The notes: generated from the sequence alone by a model not told the origin. 7,537 bases of DNA from an uncultured Verrucomicrobia subdivision 3 bacterium (GCA_903847285.1 CAINDH010000003.1:1-7537); one strand, 5' to 3'; positions 1 through 6,476 are shown, counted from the stretch's first letter. Numbers and translations: made by a program.

Positions 1-85
1 CGCGTCATGCGTCCTGACCGGCGACAACACGTTGGAAAATTTTCGGTTTCGCCTGCAACGGCAAAAACCGTCAAACAAATGGTTT

Positions 86-178
86 GGAGAGATGGCCGAG
101 TGGCTGAAGGCGCTGGTTTGCTAAACCGGTATACGGCCAAAAGCCGTATCGGGGGTTCGAATCCCCCTCTCTCCGCCA
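86..178 (+). tRNA. tRNA-Ser (anticodon GCT), 3' CCA encoded
   Basis: Class II tRNA that decodes AGC/AGU serine codons. The cloverleaf can be traced by eye. The acceptor stem GGAGAGA (86-92) pairs with TCTCTCC (168-174), followed by discriminator G175 and an encoded CCA (176-178). The anticodon stem CTGGT (113-117) pairs with ACCGG (125-129) and holds the loop TTGCTAA with anticodon GCT at 120-122. A long variable arm, ATACGGC (131-137) with GCCGTAT (143-149), marks it as a serine-type tRNA. The T arm is GGGGG-TTCGAAT-CCCCC (151-167). All stems are intact, so it should be functional. It converges on gcvT. No integrase or repeated 3' end is visible, so nothing suggests use as an attachment site. 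Confidence 0.97.
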
Positions 179-208
179 TTTTGCACCAAAAAACCACCAG
201 ATTATTTT

Positions 209-236
209 CGTTGGTGATTTCTGTTTTTCACCAACG
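209..236. terminator. Hairpin between the converging tRNA-Ser and gcvT
   Basis: CGTTGGTGA (209-217) and TCACCAACG (228-236) form a perfect 9-bp stem with a 10-nt loop. It lies 21 bases past the gcvT stop, where the tRNA and gcvT transcripts meet. Neither strand has a clean U-tract directly after the stem: the minus strand continues AAAATAAT, and the plus-strand T-runs are in the loop. It may therefore be a 3'-end stabilising or processing hairpin rather than a textbook intrinsic terminator. CACCAA at 184-189 can also pair with TTGGTG (211-216), giving an alternative fold on the tRNA side followed by a T-rich stretch. Confidence 0.45.
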
Positions 237-256
237 TCGCGCGGGCAAGTCTGGCC

Positions 257-1375
257 TTACTTCTTGTAAATTGGTTTTGTCACAATGACGGCTGCAAAGC
301 GTTTGCCCCGAATCTCAATCTCAATCTTCGTGTCTGGCTTGGCAAATTCCAGCGGAACATAGCCCATGCCGATGCCCACATTTAGCGAAGGGCTTTGCGT
401 GCCGCTGACAACTTCGCCAACGCCCGTCCCGTTCACCCAGATGGGATAATGCGGGCGTGGCGGCGCAGATTTATCCGTCATCTTAAATGCGATACATTTC
501 TTTTTGCTGCCACCGGCTTTCTGTTCAGCGAGGACGGCGCGACCAATGAATTCGCCCTTGTCGAGCGAGACAAAAAAACCAACTCCGGCTTCGATAGGCG
601 TGGTTTGCTCATCGAGTTCGTGGCCGTAAAGTGGGTAACAGACTTCCGTGCGCAAGGTGTCACGCGCACCCAGTCCGGCGGGTTTCAAACCAAAAGGCGC
701 ACCGATGGAAATAAATTTATCCCACAAGTGCTGGATGGATTCATCGCTGCCGACGATTTCAAATCCATCTTCGCCCGTATAGCCAGTGCGCGAAACGAAC
801 ACAGCGTGGTGTTCAAATTTGAATCCGCCGATTTGATTTTTTTTCAGGTCCGTGACCACGTTGACTCGCATGGCAGAACTAGATGCACCTGGAATCACGG
901 CATTGATGAATTCCTTAACCCGCGGACCTTGCACGGCGATGGCGGCGTATTGACGCGAGGCATCAGTAATCTTGAGGTCGCCGGAAAATTTCGCCGCCTG
1001 CGCTTGCAGCCACGCGACATCTGGCTCGATGCGCGAGGCGTTGATGATGAGAAAATAAACCGCTTCGGAAAGTTTGTAGACGTAGAGGTCATCAATCACG
1101 CCGCCATTTTCGCGGCACATCAAAGTGTATTGGCCTTCACCAGACGCGAGTTTGCGGATGTCGTTGGTTAGAACGGAATTCAGAAACGCCTCCGCGCCCG
1201 TGCCGCTGATGGTGACCTCGCCCATGTGCGAAATGTCGAAAATGCCGGCGGCATTGCGGACGGTCAAATGCTCATCCGTGATGCTGGTGTATTGAACGGG
1301 CATTTCCCAGCCGCCGAATTCGATGAGCTTGCCGCCAAGTTTCTGGTGGGCGGTGTAGAGCGAGGTGCGTTTCAT
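257..1375 (-). CDS. gcvT: Aminomethyltransferase, glycine cleavage system T-protein
   Basis: T-protein of the cytoplasmic glycine cleavage system. It transfers the methylene group from aminomethyl-lipoyl H-protein to tetrahydrofolate, giving 5,10-methylene-THF and ammonia. The 372-residue length is normal for the family. Recognisable blocks in order are [10 protein letters not shown] (20-29), [10 protein letters not shown] (44-53), [10 protein letters not shown] (91-100; its Asp pair corresponds to the catalytic Asp region of GcvT), [11 protein letters not shown] (196-206), GLGARDTLR (234-242), YGHELD (250-255) and a C-terminal barrel with VGxGMGYV. This pattern supports GcvT over the sarcosine dehydrogenase or YgfZ branches. 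The start is ATG at 1375, with no Shine-Dalgarno in the AT-rich leader. gcvH and gcvP are not in the window. It is the last minus-strand gene before the tRNA, 76 bases downstream of the reductase, with a hairpin between them. It may depend on readthrough or on a promoter I cannot identify. Confidence 0.96.
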   Translation of the reverse strand: MKRTSLYTAHQKLGGKLIEFGGWEMPVQYTSITDEHLTVRNAAGIFDISHMGEVTISGTGAEAFLNSVLTNDIRKLASGEGQYTLMCRENGGVIDDLYVYKLSEAVYFLIINASRIEPDVAWLQAQAAKFSGDLKITDASRQYAAIAVQGPRVKEFINAVIPGASSSAMRVNVVTDLKKNQIGGFKFEHHAVFVSRTGYTGEDGFEIVGSDESIQHLWDKFISIGAPFGLKPAGLGARDTLRTEVCYPLYGHELDEQTTPIEAGVGFFVSLDKGEFIGRAVLAEQKAGGSKKKCIAFKMTDKSAPPRPHYPIWVNGTGVGEVVSGTQSPSLNVGIGMGYVPLEFAKPDTKIEIEIRGKRFAAVIVTKPIYKK

Positions 1376-1396
1376 GAAATTAACAAATAAAAATAC

Positions 1397-1421
1397 AAAA
1401 CGGGGAACTGCCGCCCGTTTT
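1397..1421 (-). terminator. Probable intrinsic terminator after the reductase gene
   Basis: AAAACGGG (1397-1404) pairs with CCCGTTTT (1414-1421) across a 9-nt loop. Read on the minus strand, the stem is followed by GTATTTTTATTTG, a broken U-tract. It lies 30 bases past the reductase stop and about 20 bases before the gcvT ATG. It would reduce transcription from the parA-reductase unit into gcvT. The A/T-rich flanks on both sides make it potentially bidirectional. Confidence 0.55.
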
Positions 1422-1451
1422 ATAATTTTTAATTTTACATCTTCGACTGGC

Positions 1452-2168
1452 TCAGCCCCACTTCTCTGTCTTCATCTGCTCCTTCGGTAGACCAAGGCCG
1501 TGGACGACGAGTTGTTCGGCAAAATCCACCAGCGCATTCGGGCCGCAGGCGTAAAAGACAGTGTTCGGCAAATCGGTGGCGATTTCCTTGATCCACTCCG
1601 GCGTGACGCGTCCCGTGCGACCCGTCCAATTGTCTTCCGGCGTGGCGCGCGTGCAGGTGACAAGAAATTTGAAATTAGGATTCTCCGATTCAAGCTGGCA
1701 AAATTCCGTATTGAAGATGATGTCCTTCGGCTGACGGACGCTGTAAAGGACGGTAATTTTTGTGTCGAGCTTGCGGCGCGTGGCTTCACGGGCGAATGCA
1801 CGGAACGGTGTCACGCCCGAACCACCAGCGATACAGACGAGGTGTTTGTTTGGCTCCAGCACGGGGAGAAATTTTCCAACGGGCGGGATGACAAAAATTT
1901 TATCGCCCGCCTTTGCCCAGTCCACCATGCGCGTGCCCATCTTGCCATCGCGTTTGATAGTGACTTCATAGAAGCCGCGGTCCAGCGAGCAGGACGAAAG
2001 TGAATAAGCGCGCTTGTAGCTGGTGGTGTCGGGCCAGTAGAGCGTAATGAATTGCCCGGTCTTAAATTCGGGGTTGTGACCGTCTGGCCACCTGAGTTTC
2101 AGCGTTTTTGTGTCCGGCAACTCCATCGTTGCGGTTTCAACGACCATTTCGAGAATTTCTTTAGCCAT
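1452..2168 (-). CDS. FAD-dependent NAD(P)H oxidoreductase, ferredoxin-reductase fold
   Basis: Flavoprotein reductase of the ferredoxin-NADP+ reductase superfamily, 238 residues and presumably cytoplasmic. The N-terminal FAD barrel (about 1-105) carries RAYSLSS (53-59), the RxYS flavin-binding motif, and a KMGTRMVDW segment (76-84). The C-terminal NAD(P) domain has AGGSGVTPF (114-122) and YACGP (206-210), the nicotinamide-side motif. No CxxxxCxxC cluster or other iron-sulfur domain is present, so it must pass electrons to or from a separate partner, such as a ferredoxin, oxygenase or desaturase. The partner cannot be named from this window. The ATG at 2168 lies 24 bases past the parA stop, so the two are probably co-transcribed. 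No Shine-Dalgarno is seen. Family assignment is firm; substrate is unknown. Confidence 0.88.
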   Translation of the reverse strand: MAKEILEMVVETATMELPDTKTLKLRWPDGHNPEFKTGQFITLYWPDTTSYKRAYSLSSCSLDRGFYEVTIKRDGKMGTRMVDWAKAGDKIFVIPPVGKFLPVLEPNKHLVCIAGGSGVTPFRAFAREATRRKLDTKITVLYSVRQPKDIIFNTEFCQLESENPNFKFLVTCTRATPEDNWTGRTGRVTPEWIKEIATDLPNTVFYACGPNALVDFAEQLVVHGLGLPKEQMKTEKWG

Positions 2169-2192
2169 AAAATTTTGGTTTGCGGGAATTTA

Positions 2193-2972
2193 TTAAATTC
2201 TCGGCAAACGGGCAATCACTTCCTGCGCTAGTAATTGATAGGCGGCGGCTCCACTGCTGTATTTGTCGTAGTAAATAATCGGCTGTCCGTGGCTCGGGGC
2301 TTCGGCGAGGCGCGTAGTGCGCGGAATCAATGTCTCAAAAACTTTTTCACCGAGCAGGCGGCGGACTTCCTCGACGACTTCGTTGGAAAGTTTCGTGCGG
2401 CCATCGAACATCGTCATCGCCACGCCGAAAATTCCGAGACGCGGATTCACACCGGCGGCGCGCAACTGATCGAGCACACGGTTCATCATCGAGATGCCTT
2501 CGAGCGCGTAGTATTCGCATTGCAACGGAACGAGAACACCGTCGCAGGCGGTAAAAGCGTTCAGCGAGAGGATTCCCAATGACGGCGGGCAGTCGAGCAA
2601 CACCACATCAAAACGCTCGCTGTCACGCACCGGTTGGAGTGCAAGAGCGACGCGTTGCAAATGATTTTCCAACCGCGCCAGTTCGAGATCCGCGGCGCAT
2701 AAATCCACCTCGCTGGGAATAATCTCGAGCCGGTCGTAAGCGGTTGGCTTGATTTTTTCCAACAGACTACCCTCCCCCAGTAAAACGTGGTAGGCGCTGG
2801 CGCCCTCAATTTTTTCCACACCGACGCCGCTGGTGGCGTTCGCCTGCGGATCGAGGTCAAAGAGGAGCACGCGCTGACCTTCCGCCGCGAGGCAGGCGGC
2901 TAGGTTCACGGCAGTGGTAGTTTTGCCGACGCCGCCTTTCTGATTGGCGACCGCAATGACTTTGGTTGGCAC
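2193..2972 (-). CDS. parA: ParA/Soj-family ATPase
   Basis: Deviant-Walker P-loop ATPase of the ParA/Soj/MinD superfamily, 259 residues, close to the usual size of chromosomal Soj. Walker A is KGGVGKTT (12-19) with the signature lysine. The A' motif is DLDPQANAT (39-47) and Walker B is VVLLDCPPSLG (123-133). The C-terminal RTTRLAEAPSHGQP block (218-231) and GAAAYQLLAQEV (241-252) are characteristic of Soj rather than MinD or plasmid ParA with an HTH. Family role: nucleotide-dependent dimer that binds DNA nonspecifically and segregates chromosome, plasmid or other cargo. No parB lies downstream; an oxidoreductase follows. No parS-like 16-mer was noticed. The start is GTG at 2972-2970, confirmed by Soj-like alignment from the first residues (xxKVIAVANQKGG). 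A predicted promoter places +1 at this GTG. Confidence 0.93.
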   Translation of the reverse strand: MPTKVIAVANQKGGVGKTTTAVNLAACLAAEGQRVLLFDLDPQANATSGVGVEKIEGASAYHVLLGEGSLLEKIKPTAYDRLEIIPSEVDLCAADLELARLENHLQRVALALQPVRDSERFDVVLLDCPPSLGILSLNAFTACDGVLVPLQCEYYALEGISMMNRVLDQLRAAGVNPRLGIFGVAMTMFDGRTKLSNEVVEEVRRLLGEKVFETLIPRTTRLAEAPSHGQPIIYYDKYSSGAAAYQLLAQEVIARLPRI

Positions 2973-2978
2973 GGACGA

Positions 2979-3007
2979 ATTAAAAGAAAAGCGCGGTAAC
3001 GTTTCAA
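2979..3007 (-). promoter_or_regulatory. Predicted sigma-70-type parA promoter giving a leaderless mRNA
   Basis: On the minus strand, TTGAAA (3007-3002) is followed after exactly 17 bases by TTTAAT (2984-2979). Each hexamer matches the sigma-70 consensus at 5 of 6 positions. Initiation about 7 bases beyond the -10 box falls on G2972, the first base of the parA GTG. The -35 box lies in the loop of the terminator that ends the upstream sigma-factor operon, and the -10 box lies in its U-tract. The boxes are directly visible; promoter activity is inferred. Confidence 0.6.
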
Positions 3008-3020
3008 GCGTTCACCGCGC
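2982..3020 (-). terminator. Strong intrinsic terminator of the prenyl synthase-sigma-anti-sigma operon
   Basis: GCGCGGT plus AACG (2991-3001) pairs with CGTT plus ACCGCGC (3009-3012 and 3014-3020). This gives 11 bp with one bulged base (C3013) and a 7-nt loop. On the minus strand the stem is followed directly by TTTTCTTTT (2990-2982). It starts 22 bases past the stop of the putative anti-sigma gene and ends only about 10 bases before the parA start codon. Confidence 0.85.
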
Positions 3021-3041
3021 AAAGTTGAATTTATTTTTCGT

Positions 3042-3551
3042 TCAGTGTGCCGGAGCAAAGCTCGCGGGCTGAAAGAGCGAGGCGGAAGCAGACTGACCGA
3101 ACAACGTGGCGACCGGCTGGAGGCTGGCGTTCGTGCTTATGGTGATGCCACCCTCGGTCGGCAGCGTATTGGCTGCAAACTGCGGAGTAGCGGAAGTTTC
3201 AACGGCAGCTACAGTAGCTTGGCCATCGGCGGCAGCAGTAAAAATATTTTTCGGCCCCGTCTCCGAACGTTCTGCCAGCACCACACCGAACAGCAGCAGA
3301 AGGCATAAGCTGGTGGCAAAACCGCCCACGATTCCTGGCTTGGCTTCAAATAGTCGCAGGAAACTAACCAGCCACGGAGCCTGATTATTAAGCTGGTCTA
3401 GCAACGAGTCGGCATTTCGCGACTCGCCTGCGCGAATGCGAGCCACAACTTCTTCGGAGAAGTGGTTGAAGAAGCCCGGCGGCGGAACCTCATACCGCTT
3501 GAGTTTCAGGAGCTTTTTTAGGTCGTCAAAATTTTGTCCGCGTTCGCTCAT
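3042..3551 (-). CDS. Putative anti-sigma factor, single-pass membrane protein
   Basis: A 169-residue protein of no named family that I recognise with certainty. Residues 1-72 are hydrophilic and charged and include LKLKRYEVPPPGFFNHFSEE (15-34), which resembles the start of uncharacterised Verrucomicrobiota proteins. One membrane helix lies at about 73-93 (GIVGGFATSLCLLLLFGVVL). The rest is a Ser/Ala/Thr-rich, low-complexity tail of about 75 residues, probably periplasmic. Its ATG (3551-3549) overlaps the sigma factor stop in ATGA, so I reject the upstream in-frame ATG at 3635. The cytoplasmic domain, membrane helix and translational coupling to an ECF sigma gene argue for an anti-sigma role. 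The HxxxCxxC zinc motif of classical ZAS anti-sigma factors is absent, so the role is inferred from topology and position. Confidence 0.75.
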   Translation of the reverse strand: MSERGQNFDDLKKLLKLKRYEVPPPGFFNHFSEEVVARIRAGESRNADSLLDQLNNQAPWLVSFLRLFEAKPGIVGGFATSLCLLLLFGVVLAERSETGPKNIFTAAADGQATVAAVETSATPQFAANTLPTEGGITISTNASLQPVATLFGQSASASLFQPASFAPAH

Positions 3552-4171
3552 ACGTTTTTTAAGTATTCGGTCAGGTGACCTTGCATTTGTTGCCGGGCGT
3601 AGAACAGTCGTGACCGCACCGTGCCAATGTTGCATCCCATGATTTCTCCAATTTCATCGTGGGACAGCCCCTGCACATCGTGCAGAACTATAACCATTCT
3701 GTGAGGTTCAGACAGCTTGATCAACGCCTCGTTCAATTTTTTTTGCAATTCCGCCAGTGCTACGTCCCGCGTCGGGGTTTTGTCTGAAATCAACGCCATC
3801 AAGTCCGGGTCATGCTCGGCGTTGAAATCAATGTCGTTCAGGCTCAAATGATACTTATTCTTGCGCTGTTTGAGGAAATTAATGGTCTTATTGACTGCAA
3901 TCCGATAGAGCCAAGTGTAAAAACTGGATCCGCCTTTGAACGATTTCAGCGCCGCATACGCTTTGATGAAGGCGTCCTGCGCCAGATCGTTGGCATCCTC
4001 GTGGTTGCCAGTCATGTGGTAGAGCGTAGCGTAGATGCGCTGCTGATAGCGCTTCACCAATTCATCGTAAGCCTTGAGATCGCCGCGTTGGGCGCGCTTG
4101 ACGAGGTCGGCCTCCAACATTCCGGCGGGCGTGTTGGAATCGGGCATGGCGGCGGTTTCAGACATAGTCAT
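3548..4171 (-). CDS. ECF (sigma-70 family, RpoE-like) RNA polymerase sigma factor
   Basis: Extracytoplasmic-function sigma factor of 207 residues. Region 2 spans about 21-102. DANDLAQDAFIKAYAALKSF (59-78) is the region 2.2 core-polymerase contact, and YTWLYRIAVNKTINFL (85-100) is the region 2.3/2.4 segment that melts and reads the -10 element. A linker with DPDLMALISD follows, then region 4 (about 142-200) with helix-turn-helix LSHDEIGEIMGCNIGTVRSRL (169-189), which reads the -35 element. The ATG at 4171-4169 overlaps the prenyl synthase TGA (4170-4168), and its own TGA overlaps the next ATG, so expression is probably coupled in both directions. A second in-frame ATG at 4165 is possible. No cytoplasmic C-terminal extension is present. 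The membrane protein downstream is the likely cognate regulator. The regulon is unknown. Confidence 0.94.
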   Translation of the reverse strand: MTMSETAAMPDSNTPAGMLEADLVKRAQRGDLKAYDELVKRYQQRIYATLYHMTGNHEDANDLAQDAFIKAYAALKSFKGGSSFYTWLYRIAVNKTINFLKQRKNKYHLSLNDIDFNAEHDPDLMALISDKTPTRDVALAELQKKLNEALIKLSEPHRMVIVLHDVQGLSHDEIGEIMGCNIGTVRSRLFYARQQMQGHLTEYLKNV

Positions 4172-5217
4172 TGAACCGCGAGTGCCGCTGTTTGTTGCGC
4201 AAGAAAATCCGTGAGTTGCATCAGACCCGCACGTCCGGGTGATGCCGGCAGCACGCGCAACGCGCGCCGCGCCTGTTCCAGAAATTTGTCGATCTCCTGC
4301 ACGGAAGGCTCGAAAGTTTCGTATTTCGAAAGCAACGCGTTTACCATCGCCAAATGTTCCGGACGCCAGTTTTTAATAACTGCTTCGAGTTCAGTGCGTT
4401 CGCCAACATTTGCACGCTCCCAAGCGAGCAGCAGCGGCCAGGTTAATTTCCCTTTCGCCAAGTCCGTGCCCAAAGACTTGCCCGCCTCGGCCTCGGTGCC
4501 AAACAGATCCACGCAGTCATCGTAAACTTGATACGCCGTGCCAAATGCCGTGCCGAATTCTTTCAGCGCGGAACGTTGCGCTTCGGTGGCGTTGCTTAAA
4601 AACGCGGCGAGGTCGCAGGAAAGCGTGAAAAGTTCGCCCGTCTTCATTTCAATCACCCGAAAATAATCTCGGCGCGACGCGACAAAATCTCTCCGCTGCT
4701 GCGTCTGGATGATTTCGCCCGTGCAAACAGTGTTTGTGGCGGTGGAAACCGCGCGGCAAACTTCTGGCGTTGGAAAACTAGCGGCAAGTTTCAGTGCCTG
4801 CGCGAACAAGCAGTCGCCGAACAGCACGGCTATTTCATTCCCCCACTTCGCGGCGACGGTCGGATTGCCGCGCCGAATGTCTGCCTCGTCCATCACGTCG
4901 TCATGCACGAGCGTAGCGAGGTGAACCATTTCAATGATGACGGCGGCGCGAACGTGCGACTCAGTCGGTTTGGTGAAACAACTTGCCGCCAGCGCGACGA
5001 GCGTGGGGCGTAAATGTTTGCCGCTGTTGTTCAGCGCGTGCTCGGCGTAGGAAACAATCTGCGGGTCAAACTCACGCGCCTGCCGCACGAGTTGCTGCGT
5101 CACGGCGTGCAAAAACGGCTCCACCGGTTCCACAATCGTTTTCCAGGAACGGGTCGGGTCGGGTTTGGGGGCGTGGGCGGATTTGGCATCCGCCAGTTTG
5201 GTTTCAGCTGCCAGCAT
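4168..5217 (-). CDS. Long-chain polyprenyl diphosphate synthase
   Basis: Trans-isoprenyl diphosphate synthase, 349 residues, cytoplasmic. It elongates an allylic diphosphate with IPP units. Visible motifs are GKHLRP (66-71, IPP binding), the first Asp-rich motif DDVMD followed by EADIRRG (106-116), GEIIQ (167-171), MKTGELF (191-197) and the second Asp-rich motif DDCVD (233-237) preceded by AYQVY. The fifth residue before the first Asp motif is Ala101. In this family a small residue there usually leaves the product tunnel open, so a long chain (hepta- to deca-prenyl, for a quinone side chain) is more likely than FPP or GGPP. The exact length cannot be read. The frame stays open to 5688, but the family homology begins just after ATG 5217 and the extension would overlap the divergent gene. 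Its stop overlaps the sigma factor ATG. Confidence 0.92.
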   Translation of the reverse strand: MLAAETKLADAKSAHAPKPDPTRSWKTIVEPVEPFLHAVTQQLVRQAREFDPQIVSYAEHALNNSGKHLRPTLVALAASCFTKPTESHVRAAVIIEMVHLATLVHDDVMDEADIRRGNPTVAAKWGNEIAVLFGDCLFAQALKLAASFPTPEVCRAVSTATNTVCTGEIIQTQQRRDFVASRRDYFRVIEMKTGELFTLSCDLAAFLSNATEAQRSALKEFGTAFGTAYQVYDDCVDLFGTEAEAGKSLGTDLAKGKLTWPLLLAWERANVGERTELEAVIKNWRPEHLAMVNALLSKYETFEPSVQEIDKFLEQARRALRVLPASPGRAGLMQLTDFLAQQTAALAVQ

Positions 5218-5226
5218 TGGCGGCAG

Positions 5227-5253
5227 CTTAAATTCACCCGCACGGCGAGTCAA
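5227..5253 (-). promoter_or_regulatory. Weak candidate promoter for the prenyl synthase operon
   Basis: On the minus strand, TTGACT (5253-5248; 5 of 6 to the -35 consensus) and TTTAAG (5232-5227; 4 of 6 to the -10 consensus) are separated by 15 bases, which is short. Initiation would fall around 5220, giving a leader of only about 3 bases before the ATG at 5217. The rest of the 127-base divergent region (5218-5344) shows no better promoter in either direction. Confidence 0.3.
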
Positions 5254-5344
5254 ACCTGTTGTGCTTTGGCGAAGGTGGATTGTCTTGAAATTTTCCCTGC
5301 AAAAGTCATCATGCCGTCTGCTGTTGACCACCCAGAATCGTTTC

Positions 5345-6412
5345 ATGAAAAAAATTACCCTGACCACGCCACGGCTGCTGACCGCCTCGCTGGCTTCAAT
5401 CATCGCCTTGAATTCAGGATGCGGAAAAACCAATTCCCAACCGGGCGCACAATCAGACGCGCCGACGGGAACGAATAATTCTTCCACCACGTCGGCCATT
5501 GCCGCAGTGAATGACAGTAAAGGCCTGGCCAGCCAAGAAATCACCAACGCCCCCGCTGCCGCAACCACCGCGCCGACGACTCCCGCCACACCGGACCTTG
5601 CGCCCACCGCACCAGCCGCAAGCAAAAAAAACCTCCAAGCCGGAACCAAAACGGTTGAGATGCACTCTACAGTTCCCGCTGCCCCCAAGAATTTTTACTC
5701 GGAAGATTTTTCCACCAACCACAGCAGCCTGCTGGATAGTAGGTCGGATTATTATTTTTCCGCCCGCGCCGGTTATGCCCACGCGAGCTACGGCAACGAC
5801 CGCGATAGCTGGTATGCCGGCATCAAATTTTACGCCAATCCCACGCAACTCCGCGAACGCGTCGGCAGACCTGGCTGGATAATTGTGCCGGAGGTGAGCG
5901 CGGAATTCTCTCACCAAGTGCTTGCTCGACCAGATAAGGCCACCAACCCTGGCGCGGGTGATGGCGTGCAGTTACGCACCGAACTTTACTGGCCGTGGGT
6001 GAACTGGACAACGAAAGTTTTAGCCCGAGAAAATTGCGCCTGCGCTTTCGCCAAGCCGTTGCACTTCACCTTTGGCCCAGTGTTTGTGACCGGTTTCGAC
6101 AAAACCTTTGAGGGCAGCGGATTTCGTTTTGCCCGCTACGGCGGCGCGCGACTCGCAGTCAACCGCTACGCGTTTGTGGAATACACGTTTGGCAAGACAG
6201 ATGGTTTCACCCACGCCCGTCAGGAATTTCTTGGTGAACTTCCCTTCTACATCAGCCGCAATGAACAGGTGCGCTACGTCCTGCGCGGTGAATGGATCCG
6301 CAGCGAACGCAACCGTGATGACTACTTTCAAATTGGTGCGTTCGTGGAAATGCCGCTGGGCTTGCTCTTCCGCCCCCGCGAATGGCACAGCCTGATTCCC
6401 TTCACGGATTGA
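5345..6412 (+). CDS. Exported protein of unknown function, possible outer-membrane lipoprotein or barrel
   Basis: A 355-residue protein that I cannot assign to a family. Residues 1-25 form a signal peptide: MKK, then the hydrophobic stretch LLTASLASIIAL. LNSGC follows with Cys26 as a possible lipidation site. The lipobox is imperfect because the Leu is at -4 rather than -3, so ordinary signal peptidase I cleavage remains possible. Residues 27-115 are a low-complexity Ala/Thr/Pro/Ser linker with no expected fold. Residues 117-355 are rich in aromatics with short alternating polar/hydrophobic strands (YYFSARAGYAHASY, VQLRTELYWPWVNW, FRFARYGGARLAVNRYAFVEYTFG, YFQIGAFVEMPLGLLF), suggesting a beta-rich, possibly barrel-like envelope domain. 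The start is ATG 5345. The frame is open from 5165, but that start would lose the signal peptide and overlap the divergent prenyl synthase. No Shine-Dalgarno is present. Monocistronic, with its own terminator. Confidence 0.8.
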   Translation: MKKITLTTPRLLTASLASIIALNSGCGKTNSQPGAQSDAPTGTNNSSTTSAIAAVNDSKGLASQEITNAPAAATTAPTTPATPDLAPTAPAASKKNLQAGTKTVEMHSTVPAAPKNFYSEDFSTNHSSLLDSRSDYYFSARAGYAHASYGNDRDSWYAGIKFYANPTQLRERVGRPGWIIVPEVSAEFSHQVLARPDKATNPGAGDGVQLRTELYWPWVNWTTKVLARENCACAFAKPLHFTFGPVFVTGFDKTFEGSGFRFARYGGARLAVNRYAFVEYTFGKTDGFTHARQEFLGELPFYISRNEQVRYVLRGEWIRSERNRDDYFQIGAFVEMPLGLLFRPREWHSLIPFTD

Positions 6413-6430
6413 ATTGAAGCCTTAAGACGA

Positions 6431-6464
6431 AAACACCGGGCGGAATAATCTGCCCGGTGTTTTT
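6431..6464 (+). terminator. Strong intrinsic terminator after the exported-protein gene
   Basis: AAACACCGGGC (6431-6441) pairs perfectly with GCCCGGTGTTT (6452-6462) across a 10-nt loop. The 3' arm runs into a T-tract ending at 6464. It begins 18 bases past the stop codon and insulates the sigma-54-driven gene downstream. Confidence 0.9.
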
Positions 6465-6476
6465 CATTTGTGACTC

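Noticed and set aside
44..70. Inverted repeat CGGTTT...AAACCG before the tRNA as a terminator or promoter
   Set aside because: The stem is interrupted, no T-tract follows on the + strand, and no gene ends here within the window. No good promoter hexamers were found in 1-85.
86..178. tRNA-Ser as an integration site for a mobile element
   Set aside because: No integrase, no direct repeat of the tRNA 3' end and no change of gene character nearby.
395..1171. Long + strand open frame antisense to gcvT
   Set aside because: It lies wholly opposite gcvT, has no recognisable domain, and its composition is what a reversed coding strand gives. Treated as a shadow.
1500..2003. Long + strand open frame antisense to the reductase
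   Set aside because: Same reasoning: the minus-strand frame has clear FAD/NAD motifs and the + strand translation has none.
2966..2980. TTGGCACG on the + strand as a second sigma-54 promoter
   Set aside because: Only the -24 half is present. The bases 10 further on are not GC, and it points away from any gene start.
2998..3013. GTTTCA-containing bases near parA as a parS site
   Set aside because: The sequence does not form the TGTTTCACGTGAAACA palindrome and is explained by the terminator stem-loop.
3552..3635. Upstream ATG (3635) for the anti-sigma candidate
   Set aside because: It would overlap the sigma region-4 coding sequence by 88 bases. The ATGA overlap at 3548-3551 is the typical coupled start.
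5165..5344. Upstream + strand start for the exported protein
   Set aside because: It would bury the MKK signal peptide and overlap the prenyl synthase start; ATG 5345 gives a proper N-terminus.
5218..5688. N-terminal extension of the prenyl synthase frame up to 5688
   Set aside because: The extension would run across the signal-peptide region of the divergent gene, shows no prenyl synthase homology, and would make the protein far longer than the family.
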